From assembly GCF_000018545.1 (NCBI RefSeq), contig NC_012587.1, positions 1,054,001 to 1,118,000 of the forward strand: 64,000 bases of DNA, read 5' to 3'. The stretch is from Sinorhizobium fredii NGR234 (lineage in GTDB: Bacteria; Pseudomonadota; Alphaproteobacteria; Rhizobiales; Rhizobiaceae). The notes below the pieces were generated by a model. It saw only the letters and a list, made by a program, of their open reading frames with translations. It was not told where the DNA came from and ran no database searches. A program made the position numbers and the translations under genes. Below are positions 17,133 to 26,710 of the stretch, piece by piece (position 1 is the first letter of the stretch; every line of letters starts with the position of its first letter).

Positions 17133-18305
17133 TTACGTTGTGCGAAGGCGCGGCTCGGCGAAGAGCGTTTCCTCGGTAAGTTCGCGATAGAGCAGCATGA
17201 CCCGCCCTGTCATAACGGCAGCCGAGAAGTGGGACTTGAAGCGATCCGCATCGGGCATCGTCCGGGCCGCCCAGTCCTGGTCGACGGCGGCGGCGGCCAT
17301 GACCTCGGCAAGTGCCCTTGCATTTGCCGGCTCGACGAGCGCTCCGCTGTCGGCACCCAGCACTTCCGGCATGCCGCCGACGCGGGACGCGATGACCGGT
17401 TTTCCGGCGGCGAGCGCTTCGAGAAGGATGTAAGGCATCGCTTCGGCGCGAGAGGGAATGACGACGGTGCGGGCAAGCGCAAAGGCGTCGCGCGCCTTCA
17501 TCGCCGGGCGCATCCTGATGCGGTCGCCGAGCCCCATGCGCGCGATCGCTTCTGCATATTGGGATTGCTGCGGACCGTCGCCGACCATCAGGCCCGATAA
17601 AGGCCGCCCCGCAAGACGCTCTGCCGCTGCGAAACTCTCGATAAAGAGATCGGGACCCTTCAAGTCACGCATCATGCCGATATAGAGAAAATCGACGACG
17701 TCCGGCCTGGTCGCGACCGGCGCGAACTCCGAGTCGCCAATGCCGTTGTAGATCAACTCGTTTCGCCCGGCGGGCCGCCCGACCTTGGCGAAATAGGTCT
17801 GTCGCTCGAAATCGCAAACGAAGACGAGCGCGTCGGTCAGGCGTTCCTGCAGGCGCTCCATCCGGAAGATGGCGCTGCCGGCCAGCGATCTCCGCTCATA
17901 GTGAAGGCTGCCCCCGTGGGGCGAATAGAGGCGGGCTACGCGATACTTGTTGACCCGCAGCGCTGAACCGATGATGCGCGCCAGCACGCCGCCCTTGGCG
18001 CCGTGCCCGTGCAGCACATCCGGTTGCAAGCTTCTGATTTGCTTGTAGCTGCGCCAGAGTGCGCCGATGTCCGATGCCCCGATCGTGCGATGGATCGGCG
18101 TGCGGACGATGCCGAGTGCCAGAAAGGGACGGATCTCGTCGAAAAGCGCGTCCTCGTAGGACCCGCCCGTGGTGCTGTCGCAGAGAATTCCCACCTGATG
18201 GCCTGCTTGCGCATGCGCCTCTGCGAGATCTCGAACGTGGCGGAAGATGCCGCCGATCGGCGATCTGAAGCAATGGAGGATGCGCAAGGGGCGTTCGGTG
18301 AGCAT
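17133..18305 (-). CDS. Family 4-type glycosyltransferase
   Basis: A 390-residue GT-B enzyme. The N-terminal Rossmann domain has a GGIFRHVRDLAEAHAQAGHQVG segment, and the C-terminal domain has VVIPSRAEAMPYILLEALAAGKP followed by VIASRVGGMPEVL with the usual E-x7-E catalytic pair. It would add a sugar to the lipid-linked intermediate in the cytoplasm. The ATG at 18305 is four bases after the stop of the Wza-like gene, so they are one transcript. The sugar specificity cannot be read from the sequence. Confidence 0.88.
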   Translation of the reverse strand: MLTERPLRILHCFRSPIGGIFRHVRDLAEAHAQAGHQVGILCDSTTGGSYEDALFDEIRPFLALGIVRTPIHRTIGASDIGALWRSYKQIRSLQPDVLHGHGAKGGVLARIIGSALRVNKYRVARLYSPHGGSLHYERRSLAGSAIFRMERLQERLTDALVFVCDFERQTYFAKVGRPAGRNELIYNGIGDSEFAPVATRPDVVDFLYIGMMRDLKGPDLFIESFAAAERLAGRPLSGLMVGDGPQQSQYAEAIARMGLGDRIRMRPAMKARDAFALARTVVIPSRAEAMPYILLEALAAGKPVIASRVGGMPEVLGADSGALVEPANARALAEVMAAAAVDQDWAARTMPDADRFKSHFSAAVMTGRVMLLYRELTEETLFAEPRLRTT

Positions 18306-18309
18306 GGGT

Positions 18310-18885
18310 TCAGAACAGCCGTTCGCGGACATAGATCGTGTCGCCCGCAAGCACCGGATCGGTGATCGGCACGCGACCGGTAATGATCCGGCCGTTGACC
18401 TTGCGGGTGATATCGGCATTCGCCTGGTTTGCGCGGGGCGTGAAGCCGCCGGCGACCGCGATGGCGTTCTGCACGGTCATTCCCGGAACGTAGCTGTATT
18501 GGCCGGATTGGCCCACTTCGCCCATGATGAAGACCGAGCGGTAGCGATCCACCTCGATGGTCACGTCCGGATCGCGCAGAAAGCCTTCGCGCAGCTTGGA
18601 TGCGATCATCCCCTCGAGTTCCGGAAGCGTATGGCCGCGTGACGGCACTCCGCCGATCAGTGGGAAAGCGACGTAGCCGGCCTGGTCGACGGTGTACGTG
18701 CCGCTCAGGGCCGGCTGTTCGAACACGGTGACACGGAGGCGGTCGCCGCTGTCCAGCCTGTAGGGCTGGATCGTCGCCTCGCTGAACCCCTTGGGAGCCG
18801 GCTGGTAGCTCATGCAACCGCTGGCGAGCGCCGACAATATTGCCACGGCGAAAGCGCGTGCTGTCTTTGTGCCTGCGATCGACAT
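18310..18885 (-). CDS. Polysaccharide export lipoprotein (Wza/OPX family)
   Basis: A 191-residue outer-membrane lipoprotein. The signal ends in a lipobox LASGC (Cys at about residue 24). A Poly_export domain follows (YRLDSGDRLRVTVFEQPALSGTYTV) and then a SLBB-type ligand domain (VFIMGEVGQSGQYSYVPGMTV). It is shorter than E. coli Wza and lacks the C-terminal helix that forms the outer-membrane pore, as in ExoF or UppC-type proteins. ATG 18885 is preferred over GTG 18915 because it gives a normal signal. It is the first gene of the reverse-strand operon, divergent from the Wzc-like gene. Confidence 0.88.
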   Translation of the reverse strand: MSIAGTKTARAFAVAILSALASGCMSYQPAPKGFSEATIQPYRLDSGDRLRVTVFEQPALSGTYTVDQAGYVAFPLIGGVPSRGHTLPELEGMIASKLREGFLRDPDVTIEVDRYRSVFIMGEVGQSGQYSYVPGMTVQNAIAVAGGFTPRANQANADITRKVNGRIITGRVPITDPVLAGDTIYVRERLF

Positions 18886-19098
18886 GCGTGTTCTCGTTGG
18901 CTCCGGAATGATCACCTCTCGGCGATGTTATCGATCCGTTAGGGTTAATAGCCGGTAAACTCCCGGTGGAATTTCGATGCGGGCCGCGACCCCGTATCGT
19001 TCCAGGGTGACGACACCCAACAGTTGTGCCTGCAATTAACACTTGCGTTACCATGTTCCTTTACCTTCCGGCCGAATGCGGAAGCTTTGGGGTGTGGC

Positions 19099-21231
19099 AT
19101 GTCGGGCGTCGGCGGTCAGCAGGATGTGGATATCGATCTCGGCGGGCTGTTTCGCGCCATCTGGCAGCGTCGCGCCCGCGTTTTGCTCGCGACAGTCGGT
19201 GTCGCGGCGCTCGCCTTTGGGGCGGCGAAAATGGTCGCGCCGGCCTACGAGAGTGAAGCGCGTGTCCTGATCGAATCGCGCGAGCCGGAATTCAGTAGCC
19301 CGAACCAGGCTTCTCAGACGGGTTCGGACCGGATGTTCGACGAGTCCGGCATTGCCAGCCAGGTGCAAGTGCTGCGATCCGCCGACCTCATAAAACAGGT
19401 CGCCCGCAACATGAAGCTGCACGAGCTGGAGGAGTTCGATCCATCCGCGCAGCCCTCCGCGGTCTCCGATCTTCTGGTCATGCTGGGCCTCAGGAAGAAC
19501 CCGCTCGAATTGCCGCCGGAAGAGCGGATCCTGAAAGAGTTCAATACGAAGCTGCAGGTTTACCAGGTCGAGAAGTCGCGCGTGATCGCCATTGCGTTCA
19601 GCTCGAAGGATCCGCAGCTTTCCGCCGCCATTCCGAACGAGATGGCCAAGGTCTATCTCTCGCTGCAGAGCGGCGCGAAGCTCGATTCCAACTCGGAAGC
19701 CAGCCGCTGGCTGGAGCCGGAGATCGCCAATCTCAGGGAAAAGGTTCGCGAGGCCGAGGCCAAGGTTGCCGCTTATCGCGCCGAATCCGGATTGTTTCCA
19801 ACCGGCGAGACGGAGAATTTCGCGACCCGGCAGCTCACCGATATTTCAACGGAGCTGGCGCGGGTCCGGGCGGAAAGGGCGAATACGGCGGCGCGTGCCG
19901 AAGGTGTGCGTGCAGCGCTGGCCGACGGCCGCCCGGTCGAAACGATTACCGACATCGTCGGCTCGCCGATGATCCAGCGGCTGAAGGAGAGCCAGGCCAA
20001 TCTGCAGGCGCAGATCGCCGATTTGTCGACCTCACTGCTCGACGGACATCCACGGCTGAAAGGGCTGAAATCGCAGCTCGAAGGCATTCGGGAGCAAATT
20101 CGTGCCGAGACGCGCAAAATTCTCTCCAGTCTCGACAATGAGGCGAAGGTCGGCCAGCTTCGAGAACAGCAATTGCTACAGCAGTTGAACGCGCTGAAGG
20201 CCCAGTCGGCGCAGGCGGGGGAGGAAGAAGTGGGGCTACGTGCGCTGGAGCGCGAGGCGGCGGCCCAACGCCAGCTTCTGGAGACCTATCTCGCCCGTTA
20301 CCGGGAAGCGACATCGCGAACCGTCGCGAACGCAACGCCTGCCGATGCCCGGGTGATTTCCAATGCGGTCGTCCCGACCGTTGCGAGCTTTCCCAAGGTG
20401 GCACCGATCACGATCGTTGCGGCGCTGGCAAGCTTCCTGATCAGCTGCGTCGTCATCATGCTGGGCGAGCTTTTCAGCGGCAGGGCGTTGAGGCCGGTTT
20501 CGGGGTCCGGATTGAAGCCCGAAACCGCGCTGCCGGCAGCAGCCGTTCTCGCCGATGAGGCGTCGGCACCGGTTGTCGCATACGAAGCACCCCACGAGGA
20601 AGTGCGAGAGGAGCAGGAGCCGGGCATTGCGGCAGAGCACGACTTCTCGATCGAGTCGGTGGCCGAGCATCTCATCGGCAACGCCATCCGGGTCGCCGTT
20701 GCGGTCTCGCCGGGCGGGGACGAGGGATCGACGGCAACGGTGATGCTGGCGCGCCTGCTCGCCGAGGAGGAACACAAGGTCGTGCTCATCGATCTCTCCG
20801 GCTCGGCCTGCCCGACCCGACTGATGGCCCAGTCGCCGCACCTGCCTGGAATTACGAACCTGCTGTCGGGGGAGGTCGCCTTCGCGGAGACGATCCATGC
20901 GGACAGATTTTCCGGGGCGCATATCATCCCTCAGGGCGATGCCGATCCCCACGCGGCGATGCGCGGTATCGAGCGCCTGCAGATGATCATCGACGCGTTG
21001 ACCAATGCCTATGATCTGGTGCTGGTCGAATGCGGTGCGGCGGATTCGGCTGCCGTCGCCAAGGTGGCTCGAGGCGAGGAAGTCGAGATCATCGTTTCGG
21101 CTCCTTCGGTGAGCGAGGAAAAGATCATCGAAGAACTGACAAGCTTCGGAGAGGCCGGATACCGCGACATCGTGCTGATGACCGGCAGCGGCGACAGCGG
21201 CCCGGAGCTTCCCGACCGCCGCGCGGCCTAA
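19099..21231 (+). CDS. Wzc-like chain-length protein with degenerate kinase domain
   Basis: A 710-residue inner-membrane polysaccharide co-polymerase. The Wzz domain starts at about residue 10, with a first membrane helix at about 28-46. A long coiled-coil region (about 200-400) follows, with RVISNAVVPTVASFPK before the second membrane helix at about 437-459. The C-terminal cytoplasmic domain resembles BY-kinases, but the Walker A position (residues 537-545, SPGGDEGST) lacks the GK[ST] motif. The end of the protein has no tyrosine cluster. So it probably lacks tyrosine autokinase activity. It controls polymer length and links to the Wza-like exporter. The start at 19099 lacks a strong SD. Confidence 0.85.
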   Translation: MSGVGGQQDVDIDLGGLFRAIWQRRARVLLATVGVAALAFGAAKMVAPAYESEARVLIESREPEFSSPNQASQTGSDRMFDESGIASQVQVLRSADLIKQVARNMKLHELEEFDPSAQPSAVSDLLVMLGLRKNPLELPPEERILKEFNTKLQVYQVEKSRVIAIAFSSKDPQLSAAIPNEMAKVYLSLQSGAKLDSNSEASRWLEPEIANLREKVREAEAKVAAYRAESGLFPTGETENFATRQLTDISTELARVRAERANTAARAEGVRAALADGRPVETITDIVGSPMIQRLKESQANLQAQIADLSTSLLDGHPRLKGLKSQLEGIREQIRAETRKILSSLDNEAKVGQLREQQLLQQLNALKAQSAQAGEEEVGLRALEREAAAQRQLLETYLARYREATSRTVANATPADARVISNAVVPTVASFPKVAPITIVAALASFLISCVVIMLGELFSGRALRPVSGSGLKPETALPAAAVLADEASAPVVAYEAPHEEVREEQEPGIAAEHDFSIESVAEHLIGNAIRVAVAVSPGGDEGSTATVMLARLLAEEEHKVVLIDLSGSACPTRLMAQSPHLPGITNLLSGEVAFAETIHADRFSGAHIIPQGDADPHAAMRGIERLQMIIDALTNAYDLVLVECGAADSAAVAKVARGEEVEIIVSAPSVSEEKIIEELTSFGEAGYRDIVLMTGSGDSGPELPDRRAA

Positions 21232-21273
21232 GACAGATCGCGGCTCCGGCCCGCCACCGGTTCGAAGCCGATC

Positions 21274-22521
21274 TCAATCGTCCGCGGTTTCTGTGGTGGC
21301 CCGCAATATCCGGCGCCGTCCGCGCTGTACCAAGGCATAAAGGGTCTTGTTCGCCTTTATGGTGCGTTTGGCGCGCACCACGGCACGATGCAGGCCGGCT
21401 GCCGCATGTCCGCGCAACGTCAGCGGCAGGGTAATGTCCCGCAAGGGGGTCTCCATCGTGCACCACGATCGCTTGTAGGGTTGATCGCCGATGCCGAAGT
21501 CGAAGAGCGCGACACCTTCGCCGCAAAGACGTTCGATCACCCGGTAGAGCAGCAACTCGCCCGGGCTGCTGTCGGCGGCGATCATGTGGTCGATCGAACC
21601 GAACTGGCAGATGACGTGGTCGCCTTTTCTCGACAGGCCGGTGACGGCAATGACCCGGCCCTCGTGCTCGCCCCTGAGGCGGATCGCGTTGAGTTCGAGC
21701 AGCCTGTCGCCGGCGGATGGCCGGTCGATCAGCAGACGAAAAAAGGCGCGGATCTCCGAATTGTCGAACACATCCGGCAGGCCCTGGGCTTCGAGCCGCG
21801 CGGTTTTCTGCCGGAAGAACGCGTCCAGCAGCGCATGGGCGTCCGCCGGCTCGCGGGCAACGACATAGTCGTAGCCGCCGAGTTCGGCGAGACGCCGCTC
21901 GGAGAGGCGCATCTTTTTGCGCCGGCGTTTTGCGTTGAGCTGGGTGAGCGTGCGCTCCATGTCGCCGAGGAGCCCGAGCTGGAAAGAGGCGTTCGGATTG
22001 GCGATCCCAGGCAGGGCGGCGAGGGGGTGGGGCAGGCCGCGCCACAGCGCCGGTGTCTTTTCGAGTGCGACGACATCGGCGTAGGCGCGAAGCGCGCGTC
22101 GAATTCCCTCTGTCAGCGCGCGGCAGAGTTCGCCCCGCGGCGCGCGATCGACGTCGGCGGCAAAAAGCCCTGTGTTCAGGTTGCTGTGTGCGGTCGCGAT
22201 CAGTCTGGCGGTGCGGAAGAAGCAACCGCTTTCGATCTCGAAGGGCAGGAGGAAAAGCAGTTGCTTGCCGAGAGCGCCGCGCACGACCAGCAATTGGCTC
22301 CTATGCGCACGCTTCCAGGCCGCGCACCAGTCGAAGCTCTGATGCAGGGAGTTCAGCTTGTTTGCGTCGAGCGCGCGCCAGTCCGCCTCGACCTCCGCCA
22401 AGTCGCGATGAACGGAGAGGGTGATCGGTTCGGCAGGGCGAGTTTCGACGGCCGCGTGCGCTCGGCTGTCACGCGACGATTGCCGGCTCGGTGCGGCAAG
22501 GGTGAAATAGGAATTGGCCAT
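21274..22521 (-). CDS. GNAT-fold CelD/BcsL-like protein
   Basis: A 415-residue soluble protein with an Acetyltransf_6 (FemAB-like GNAT) domain in the C-terminal half: RRKKMRLSERRLAELGGYDYVV, then FFRQKTARLEAQGLPDVF, and GELLLYRVIERLCGEGVALFDFGIGDQPYK. Such proteins occur in cellulose and polysaccharide loci and may acylate sugars or peptides. It converges on the Wzc-like gene with 42 bp between stops. It probably modifies the polysaccharide made by this locus, but the substrate is unknown. Confidence 0.82.
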   Translation of the reverse strand: MANSYFTLAAPSRQSSRDSRAHAAVETRPAEPITLSVHRDLAEVEADWRALDANKLNSLHQSFDWCAAWKRAHRSQLLVVRGALGKQLLFLLPFEIESGCFFRTARLIATAHSNLNTGLFAADVDRAPRGELCRALTEGIRRALRAYADVVALEKTPALWRGLPHPLAALPGIANPNASFQLGLLGDMERTLTQLNAKRRRKKMRLSERRLAELGGYDYVVAREPADAHALLDAFFRQKTARLEAQGLPDVFDNSEIRAFFRLLIDRPSAGDRLLELNAIRLRGEHEGRVIAVTGLSRKGDHVICQFGSIDHMIAADSSPGELLLYRVIERLCGEGVALFDFGIGDQPYKRSWCTMETPLRDITLPLTLRGHAAAGLHRAVVRAKRTIKANKTLYALVQRGRRRILRATTETADD

Positions 22522-22719
22522 CTCTCGGATCGTTCAGCATGCGTCTTGTTCTATTGGACCGCAAAAGTGGCTAGAACGCATTAATTCCAGCGTGGCTTCG
22601 TCCGCGATCGGTATATGCGGTTAGCAAAGCATGAAGCGAGGGATCATCAGCGGCTTGGAAATCGTCGCTGCGGCGTTACATCACGCTGCCGATAAGGACC
22701 TCACGAAGAACTGCAATTT

Positions 22720-23382
22720 ATGGACCTGCCGATGATGCCTGGTGATGCCTTGCCTGACCCCGACGCCCAGTTTCCGGTCACCGAGTTTCCACGGATCGGG
22801 TTTCTCAAGAACCTCGTGCATTCGCCCCTGATAGAGGTCGGTGAATACAGCTACTATGACGATCCGGAAGGGCCCGAATATTTTGAGGCGAAGTGCGTCC
22901 TCCATCACTACGACTTCGTCGGAGATCGGCTGGTGATCGGGCGTTTCTGCGCGCTTGCGACAGGCGTTCAGTTCATCATGAACGGCGCCAACCACGCGCT
23001 CGGCGGCTTTTCGACCTTTCCGTTCGGCATCTTCCCCGGCGCCTGGCGCGACGGCTTCGATCCGGCCGCCTATGCGACGGGCTATCGCGGCGACACCATC
23101 GTCGGCAACGATGTATGGATCGGCATGGAGGCGGCGATCCTGCCGGGCGTCACTATCGGCGACGGCGCGATCGTCGCGGCGAAATCCGTGGTGACGAAGG
23201 ATGTCCCTGCTTACGCCATCGTCGCCGGCAATCCGGCAAGGGTTGTCAAGATGCGGTTCCCGGCGGCGACCGTCGAGCGCTTGCTGGCGATTGCCTGGTG
23301 GAACTGGCCGCTCGACAAGGTGACGCGCAATATCGCGGCAATCACTGGCGCAGACATCGAGGCGCTCGAAACTGCGCTGTAG
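22720..23382 (+). CDS. Vat/CatB-type hexapeptide acetyltransferase
   Basis: A 220-residue left-handed beta-helix acetyltransferase of the xenobiotic (XAT) class. [15 protein letters not shown] carries the catalytic His92, a large loop holds the [10 protein letters not shown] segment, and hexapeptide repeats run through [20 protein letters not shown]. The family includes streptogramin and chloramphenicol acetyltransferases. In rhizobial chromosomes it may instead acetylate a polysaccharide sugar. No good ribosome site precedes ATG 22720; ATG 22732 is an alternative. Divergent from the CelD-like gene. Confidence 0.85.
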   Translation: MDLPMMPGDALPDPDAQFPVTEFPRIGFLKNLVHSPLIEVGEYSYYDDPEGPEYFEAKCVLHHYDFVGDRLVIGRFCALATGVQFIMNGANHALGGFSTFPFGIFPGAWRDGFDPAAYATGYRGDTIVGNDVWIGMEAAILPGVTIGDGAIVAAKSVVTKDVPAYAIVAGNPARVVKMRFPAATVERLLAIAWWNWPLDKVTRNIAAITGADIEALETAL

Positions 23383-23384
23383 CC

Positions 23385-24125
23385 TCAGTCGAGAAAGCCG
23401 GTGGCGAGCACCCTTGCCCATTCGGACCGGTTGCGCTCTGCGGCGCGGCGCGACATCGCCATATGATCGTAGCGCACGCTGCGGAAGCTGACGTTCCAGT
23501 CGACCCCGTCTTGCTCAAGAATGGCGTAGCGCGCGTCCGGCGAGCCGGTTTCGACCCTATGGGCCACGGGTCGATCATCGTCGTAGCCCGGGCAGCCGAC
23601 GCTGCCGGGATTGACGAGGAGGCGCCCACCCGATAGCCGCACGGCCCGCGGGATGTGCGTGTGACCGCAGAGGATCACCGCGCAGTCGATGCCCGCCGCA
23701 AAACCTTCGATCGCTTCACGCGCCGCCATGTGGACGACGCCGTCGGCTGTCAACGCCTCCATCCAGTAGGTCTCGTCGCTTGTCGGCGTGCCGTGGCAGA
23801 GGAAGAACGTGTCGCGATAGACAAGCGTTTCCGGCAGCGTCGCCAGCCAACTCCTGTGACCGGGCTCAAGTTCGTCGTAAGCCGCACGATCCGACGGTCC
23901 CATCTCGGCTGGATCAAGCGTCAGAAGATAGCGATCATGATTGCCGCGGATCGCCGGCATCTTGCGGTCGATCAGAATGTCGGCCGTGCGCGCGGCGTTG
24001 AGCGGGCCGCTCAGATGGTCGCCCAGATTGACGACCTCGTCGATCCCCTGTGCGTCGATATCCGCCAGCACCGCCTCGAGTGCCAGGTCGTTGCCGTGAA
24101 TATCGGCGATGACGGCGATCTTCAT
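23385..24125 (-). CDS. YfcE/MJ0936-type metallophosphoesterase
   Basis: A 246-residue calcineurin-like phosphoesterase. Metal-binding motifs are all present: DIHGN (residues 8-12), GDH (36-38), GNHD (about 61-64), CHGTP and GHTH. Family members hydrolyse phosphodiesters or phosphoproteins; the natural substrate here is unknown. It starts 13 bp after the DUF2842 gene and is probably co-transcribed with it. It converges on the acetyltransferase with a 2-bp gap. Confidence 0.88.
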   Translation of the reverse strand: MKIAVIADIHGNDLALEAVLADIDAQGIDEVVNLGDHLSGPLNAARTADILIDRKMPAIRGNHDRYLLTLDPAEMGPSDRAAYDELEPGHRSWLATLPETLVYRDTFFLCHGTPTSDETYWMEALTADGVVHMAAREAIEGFAAGIDCAVILCGHTHIPRAVRLSGGRLLVNPGSVGCPGYDDDRPVAHRVETGSPDARYAILEQDGVDWNVSFRSVRYDHMAMSRRAAERNRSEWARVLATGFLD

Positions 24126-24138
24126 GGTGCGCCTCCAC

Positions 24139-24351
24139 TCAGCGATTGTTTGCCGGTTTTTCCATCCATTTTATGATCAGCATCGCAGGAAGGATCCACA
24201 GAAGACCGGTGAAGAAGAAATAGAGAAGATGCACCCACCAGGGGGACGCGCCGAGGAGGAGCGAGGCGAAGGTGACCGCCGCCAGCGCGTAGACGATGAC
24301 AAGAATGATGATGAGGACGGTGCCAATCAGTTTTCTGAGGCGTACGGGCAT
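24139..24351 (-). CDS. DUF2842 small membrane protein
   Basis: A 70-residue protein with two membrane helices (about 10-32 and 40-58): [20 protein letters not shown], then a [22 protein letters not shown] segment and a basic tail (KPANNR). This is the alphaproteobacterial DUF2842 family, function unknown. ATG 24351 is preceded by GAAAGAAG. It leads a two-gene operon with the phosphoesterase. Confidence 0.82.
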   Translation of the reverse strand: MPVRLRKLIGTVLIIILVIVYALAAVTFASLLLGASPWWVHLLYFFFTGLLWILPAMLIIKWMEKPANNR

Positions 24352-24521
24352 CGGACTTCTTTCGGAGGGCGACAGTCGAACGGGACCAATTTGGAATTGG
24401 CCGCGACGGCATGCCGCAAAGGCTTCGGCCTTGTTTTGCACGGCGCTCTGGTGCAAATCAACGGCTTTCAAACGGCAACCCGTTCATTGAGAGGTTGCAG
24501 CCGGCAAACGAGGAAGACGTC

Positions 24522-25625
24522 ATGGCGCATGCCGACCTGGCAACGGAACAGTCGCTGCGGAGCGAGATCGACAGAACCGATCACAATCGCCGTCAGATCC
24601 GCGGCTGGCTCGCCGTCGTGCTGTTTGCCCTGTTTGCCCTGGTGATTGTCGGCGGCGCGACGCGCCTGACCGAATCCGGCCTGTCGATCACCGAATGGAA
24701 GCCGATCCACGGCGTCATTCCGCCCTTGTCGGCCGAGGAATGGGAGGAGGAATTCCGCCTCTACCAACGCATTCCCCAGTATGAGCAGATGAACAAGGGC
24801 ATGACGGTCGAGGCGTTCAAGACGATCTTCTGGTGGGAATGGGCGCACCGTCTTCTCGCCCGCTCCATCGGCGTGATCTTTGCCCTGCCGCTTCTCTTCT
24901 TCTGGCTGACGGGCCGGGTCGAGCGGCGACTGCGGCTGCCGCTCCTCGGCATTCTGGCGCTCGGCGGTTTTCAAGGCTTCATCGGCTGGTGGATGGTTTC
25001 CTCGGGCCTCGTCGAACGGACCGAAGTCAGCCAGTACCGGCTGGCCACCCACCTGGTCATCGCCTGTCTGATCTTTGCCGCCTGCATGTGGATCTACCGG
25101 GGGCTTTCACCCCACACTGGTGATGCAGCGCCGACGCAAAGGTCGCAAACGATGGCCGGCATCATCGCCGCCATGAGCCTCTTCCAGATCTATCTGGGCG
25201 CGCTCGTCGCCGGCCTCGATGCCGGCCTGAGCTACAACACCTGGCCGCTGATGGACGGTGCGATCGTACCGGGCGATCTCTTCGTGCAGCAGCCTGCCTG
25301 GATCAATCTCTTCGAGAATCCGAAGACGGTGCAATTCCTGCATCGCGCCGGCGCTTACCTGCTGTTTGCGCTGGCCTTCGCGCATATGGTCGTGTCGCTG
25401 CGTGCAGCATCGGGCACGACCCATGCGCGCCGTTCCGTGCTGCTCTTTGTTCTGCTGACGGTCCAGGCGGCGATCGGCATCACGACGCTTCTACTGCAGG
25501 TGCCGATAGTTTGGGGCGTGCTGCACCAGGCGGGCGCGCTCGTCGTGCTCGGCTTCGCCATCGCCCATTGGCGCGGCTTCGTCGGCGAATATCCGAGACC
25601 GGCAGCCATCGAGGTTCGCCACTGA
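24522..25625 (+). CDS. ctaA: Heme A synthase (CtaA/Cox15)
   Basis: A 367-residue membrane protein with eight hydrophobic segments. It has the conserved [19 protein letters not shown], the [16 protein letters not shown]is-containing loop, and the second repeat with [22 protein letters not shown] and [11 protein letters not shown]. It converts heme O to heme A for aa3-type cytochrome oxidase. The start at 24522 follows GAGGAAG. A shared bidirectional terminator separates it from argC. Confidence 0.96.
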   Translation: MAHADLATEQSLRSEIDRTDHNRRQIRGWLAVVLFALFALVIVGGATRLTESGLSITEWKPIHGVIPPLSAEEWEEEFRLYQRIPQYEQMNKGMTVEAFKTIFWWEWAHRLLARSIGVIFALPLLFFWLTGRVERRLRLPLLGILALGGFQGFIGWWMVSSGLVERTEVSQYRLATHLVIACLIFAACMWIYRGLSPHTGDAAPTQRSQTMAGIIAAMSLFQIYLGALVAGLDAGLSYNTWPLMDGAIVPGDLFVQQPAWINLFENPKTVQFLHRAGAYLLFALAFAHMVVSLRAASGTTHARRSVLLFVLLTVQAAIGITTLLLQVPIVWGVLHQAGALVVLGFAIAHWRGFVGEYPRPAAIEVRH

Positions 25626-25648
25626 TCAGCCTTTGAATTGGACAAACA

Positions 25649-25681
25649 AAAACCCCGGCAGCACATGACGGCCGGGGTTTT
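25649..25681. terminator. Bidirectional terminator between ctaA and argC
   Basis: AAAACCCCGGC pairs with GCCGGGGTTTT around an 11-nt loop, between convergent genes. Confidence 0.9.
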
Positions 25682-25699
25682 GCTTCTTGACCTTCCGTC

Positions 25700-26626
25700 T
25701 CAGGCAGACAGCATCAGGTCCATGTTCTGGACGGCCGCGCCCGACGCGCCCTTGCCGAGATTGTCGAGCAGGGCGACGAGGTTCACATGCGCACCGCCCG
25801 GGGTGCCGAAGACGAAGAGCTTCATCGTGTCCTTGCCGGCAAGCTCCGTCGCGTCGATCCGGGCAAGCTGCGCGCTTAGCGGAACGACTTCGACGATCGA
25901 CTGGCCGGCATAATGCTCGACGAGCGCGGCATGGATGCTTTCCAGTGTCGCGCCGGGCGCGAGGTCGTCGAGATAGAGCGGCACTTGGACGATCATGCCC
26001 TGCGGGAACTTGCCGACCGATGGCGAGAAAATGGGGGCGCGCTCGAGCATGCCATGCATTTTCATTTCCGGCACGTGCTTGTGCTTGAGCGGGAGGCCGT
26101 ACAGGAAATGCGGCGCGCTGATATGGTCGGCGTGGTTCTCGTCCTCGATCTGCGCGATCATCTGCTTGCCGCCGCCGGTATAGCCGGAGACCGCGTTGAC
26201 GGTGACCGGGTAGCCGTCCGGCAGGATGCCTGCCTGGCGCAGTGGCCGGATCACGCCGATCGCACCAGTCGGATAGCAGCCGGGGTTGGAGACATGGCGA
26301 GCGTCGCGGATCTTCGCCGGCTGCGCCTTGTCCATCTCGGCAAAGCCATAGGCCCAATCGGGGGCGACGCGATGCGCCGTCGACGTATCGATGATGCGGA
26401 CGCGATTGTTGCCGGCGACCATGGCGACCGCCTCGCGCGACGCGTCGTCCGGCAGGCAGAGGATGGCGATATCAGCGCCATTCAACAGGTCTTCACGCAG
26501 TGCCGCATTGCGGCGTTCCGCTTCCGGGATCGACAGGAGTTCGAGATCCGAGCGACCGGCCATGCGCGCGCGGATTTGCAAGCCCGTCGTGCCGTGTTCG
26601 CCATCGATGAAGATCTTCGGTTTCAT
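25700..26626 (-). CDS. argC: N-acetyl-gamma-glutamyl-phosphate reductase
   Basis: A 308-residue type 2 (short) ArgC. The NAD(P) site begins [14 protein letters not shown] (residues 5-18). The catalytic Cys117 lies in [22 protein letters not shown] follows. It reduces N-acetylglutamyl phosphate to the semialdehyde in arginine synthesis. It is downstream of the agmatinase-containing gene group, 84 bp after the speB-like stop. Confidence 0.96.
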   Translation of the reverse strand: MKPKIFIDGEHGTTGLQIRARMAGRSDLELLSIPEAERRNAALREDLLNGADIAILCLPDDASREAVAMVAGNNRVRIIDTSTAHRVAPDWAYGFAEMDKAQPAKIRDARHVSNPGCYPTGAIGVIRPLRQAGILPDGYPVTVNAVSGYTGGGKQMIAQIEDENHADHISAPHFLYGLPLKHKHVPEMKMHGMLERAPIFSPSVGKFPQGMIVQVPLYLDDLAPGATLESIHAALVEHYAGQSIVEVVPLSAQLARIDATELAGKDTMKLFVFGTPGGAHVNLVALLDNLGKGASGAAVQNMDLMLSA

Positions 26627-26710
26627 GATTGTCCTGCTCCTGCAGACGGTTACGGAGTTTTCCGGAATCAGTCTGGCATAGACTTGAATCAGTTTCTTGA
26701 ACGGCAGCGA

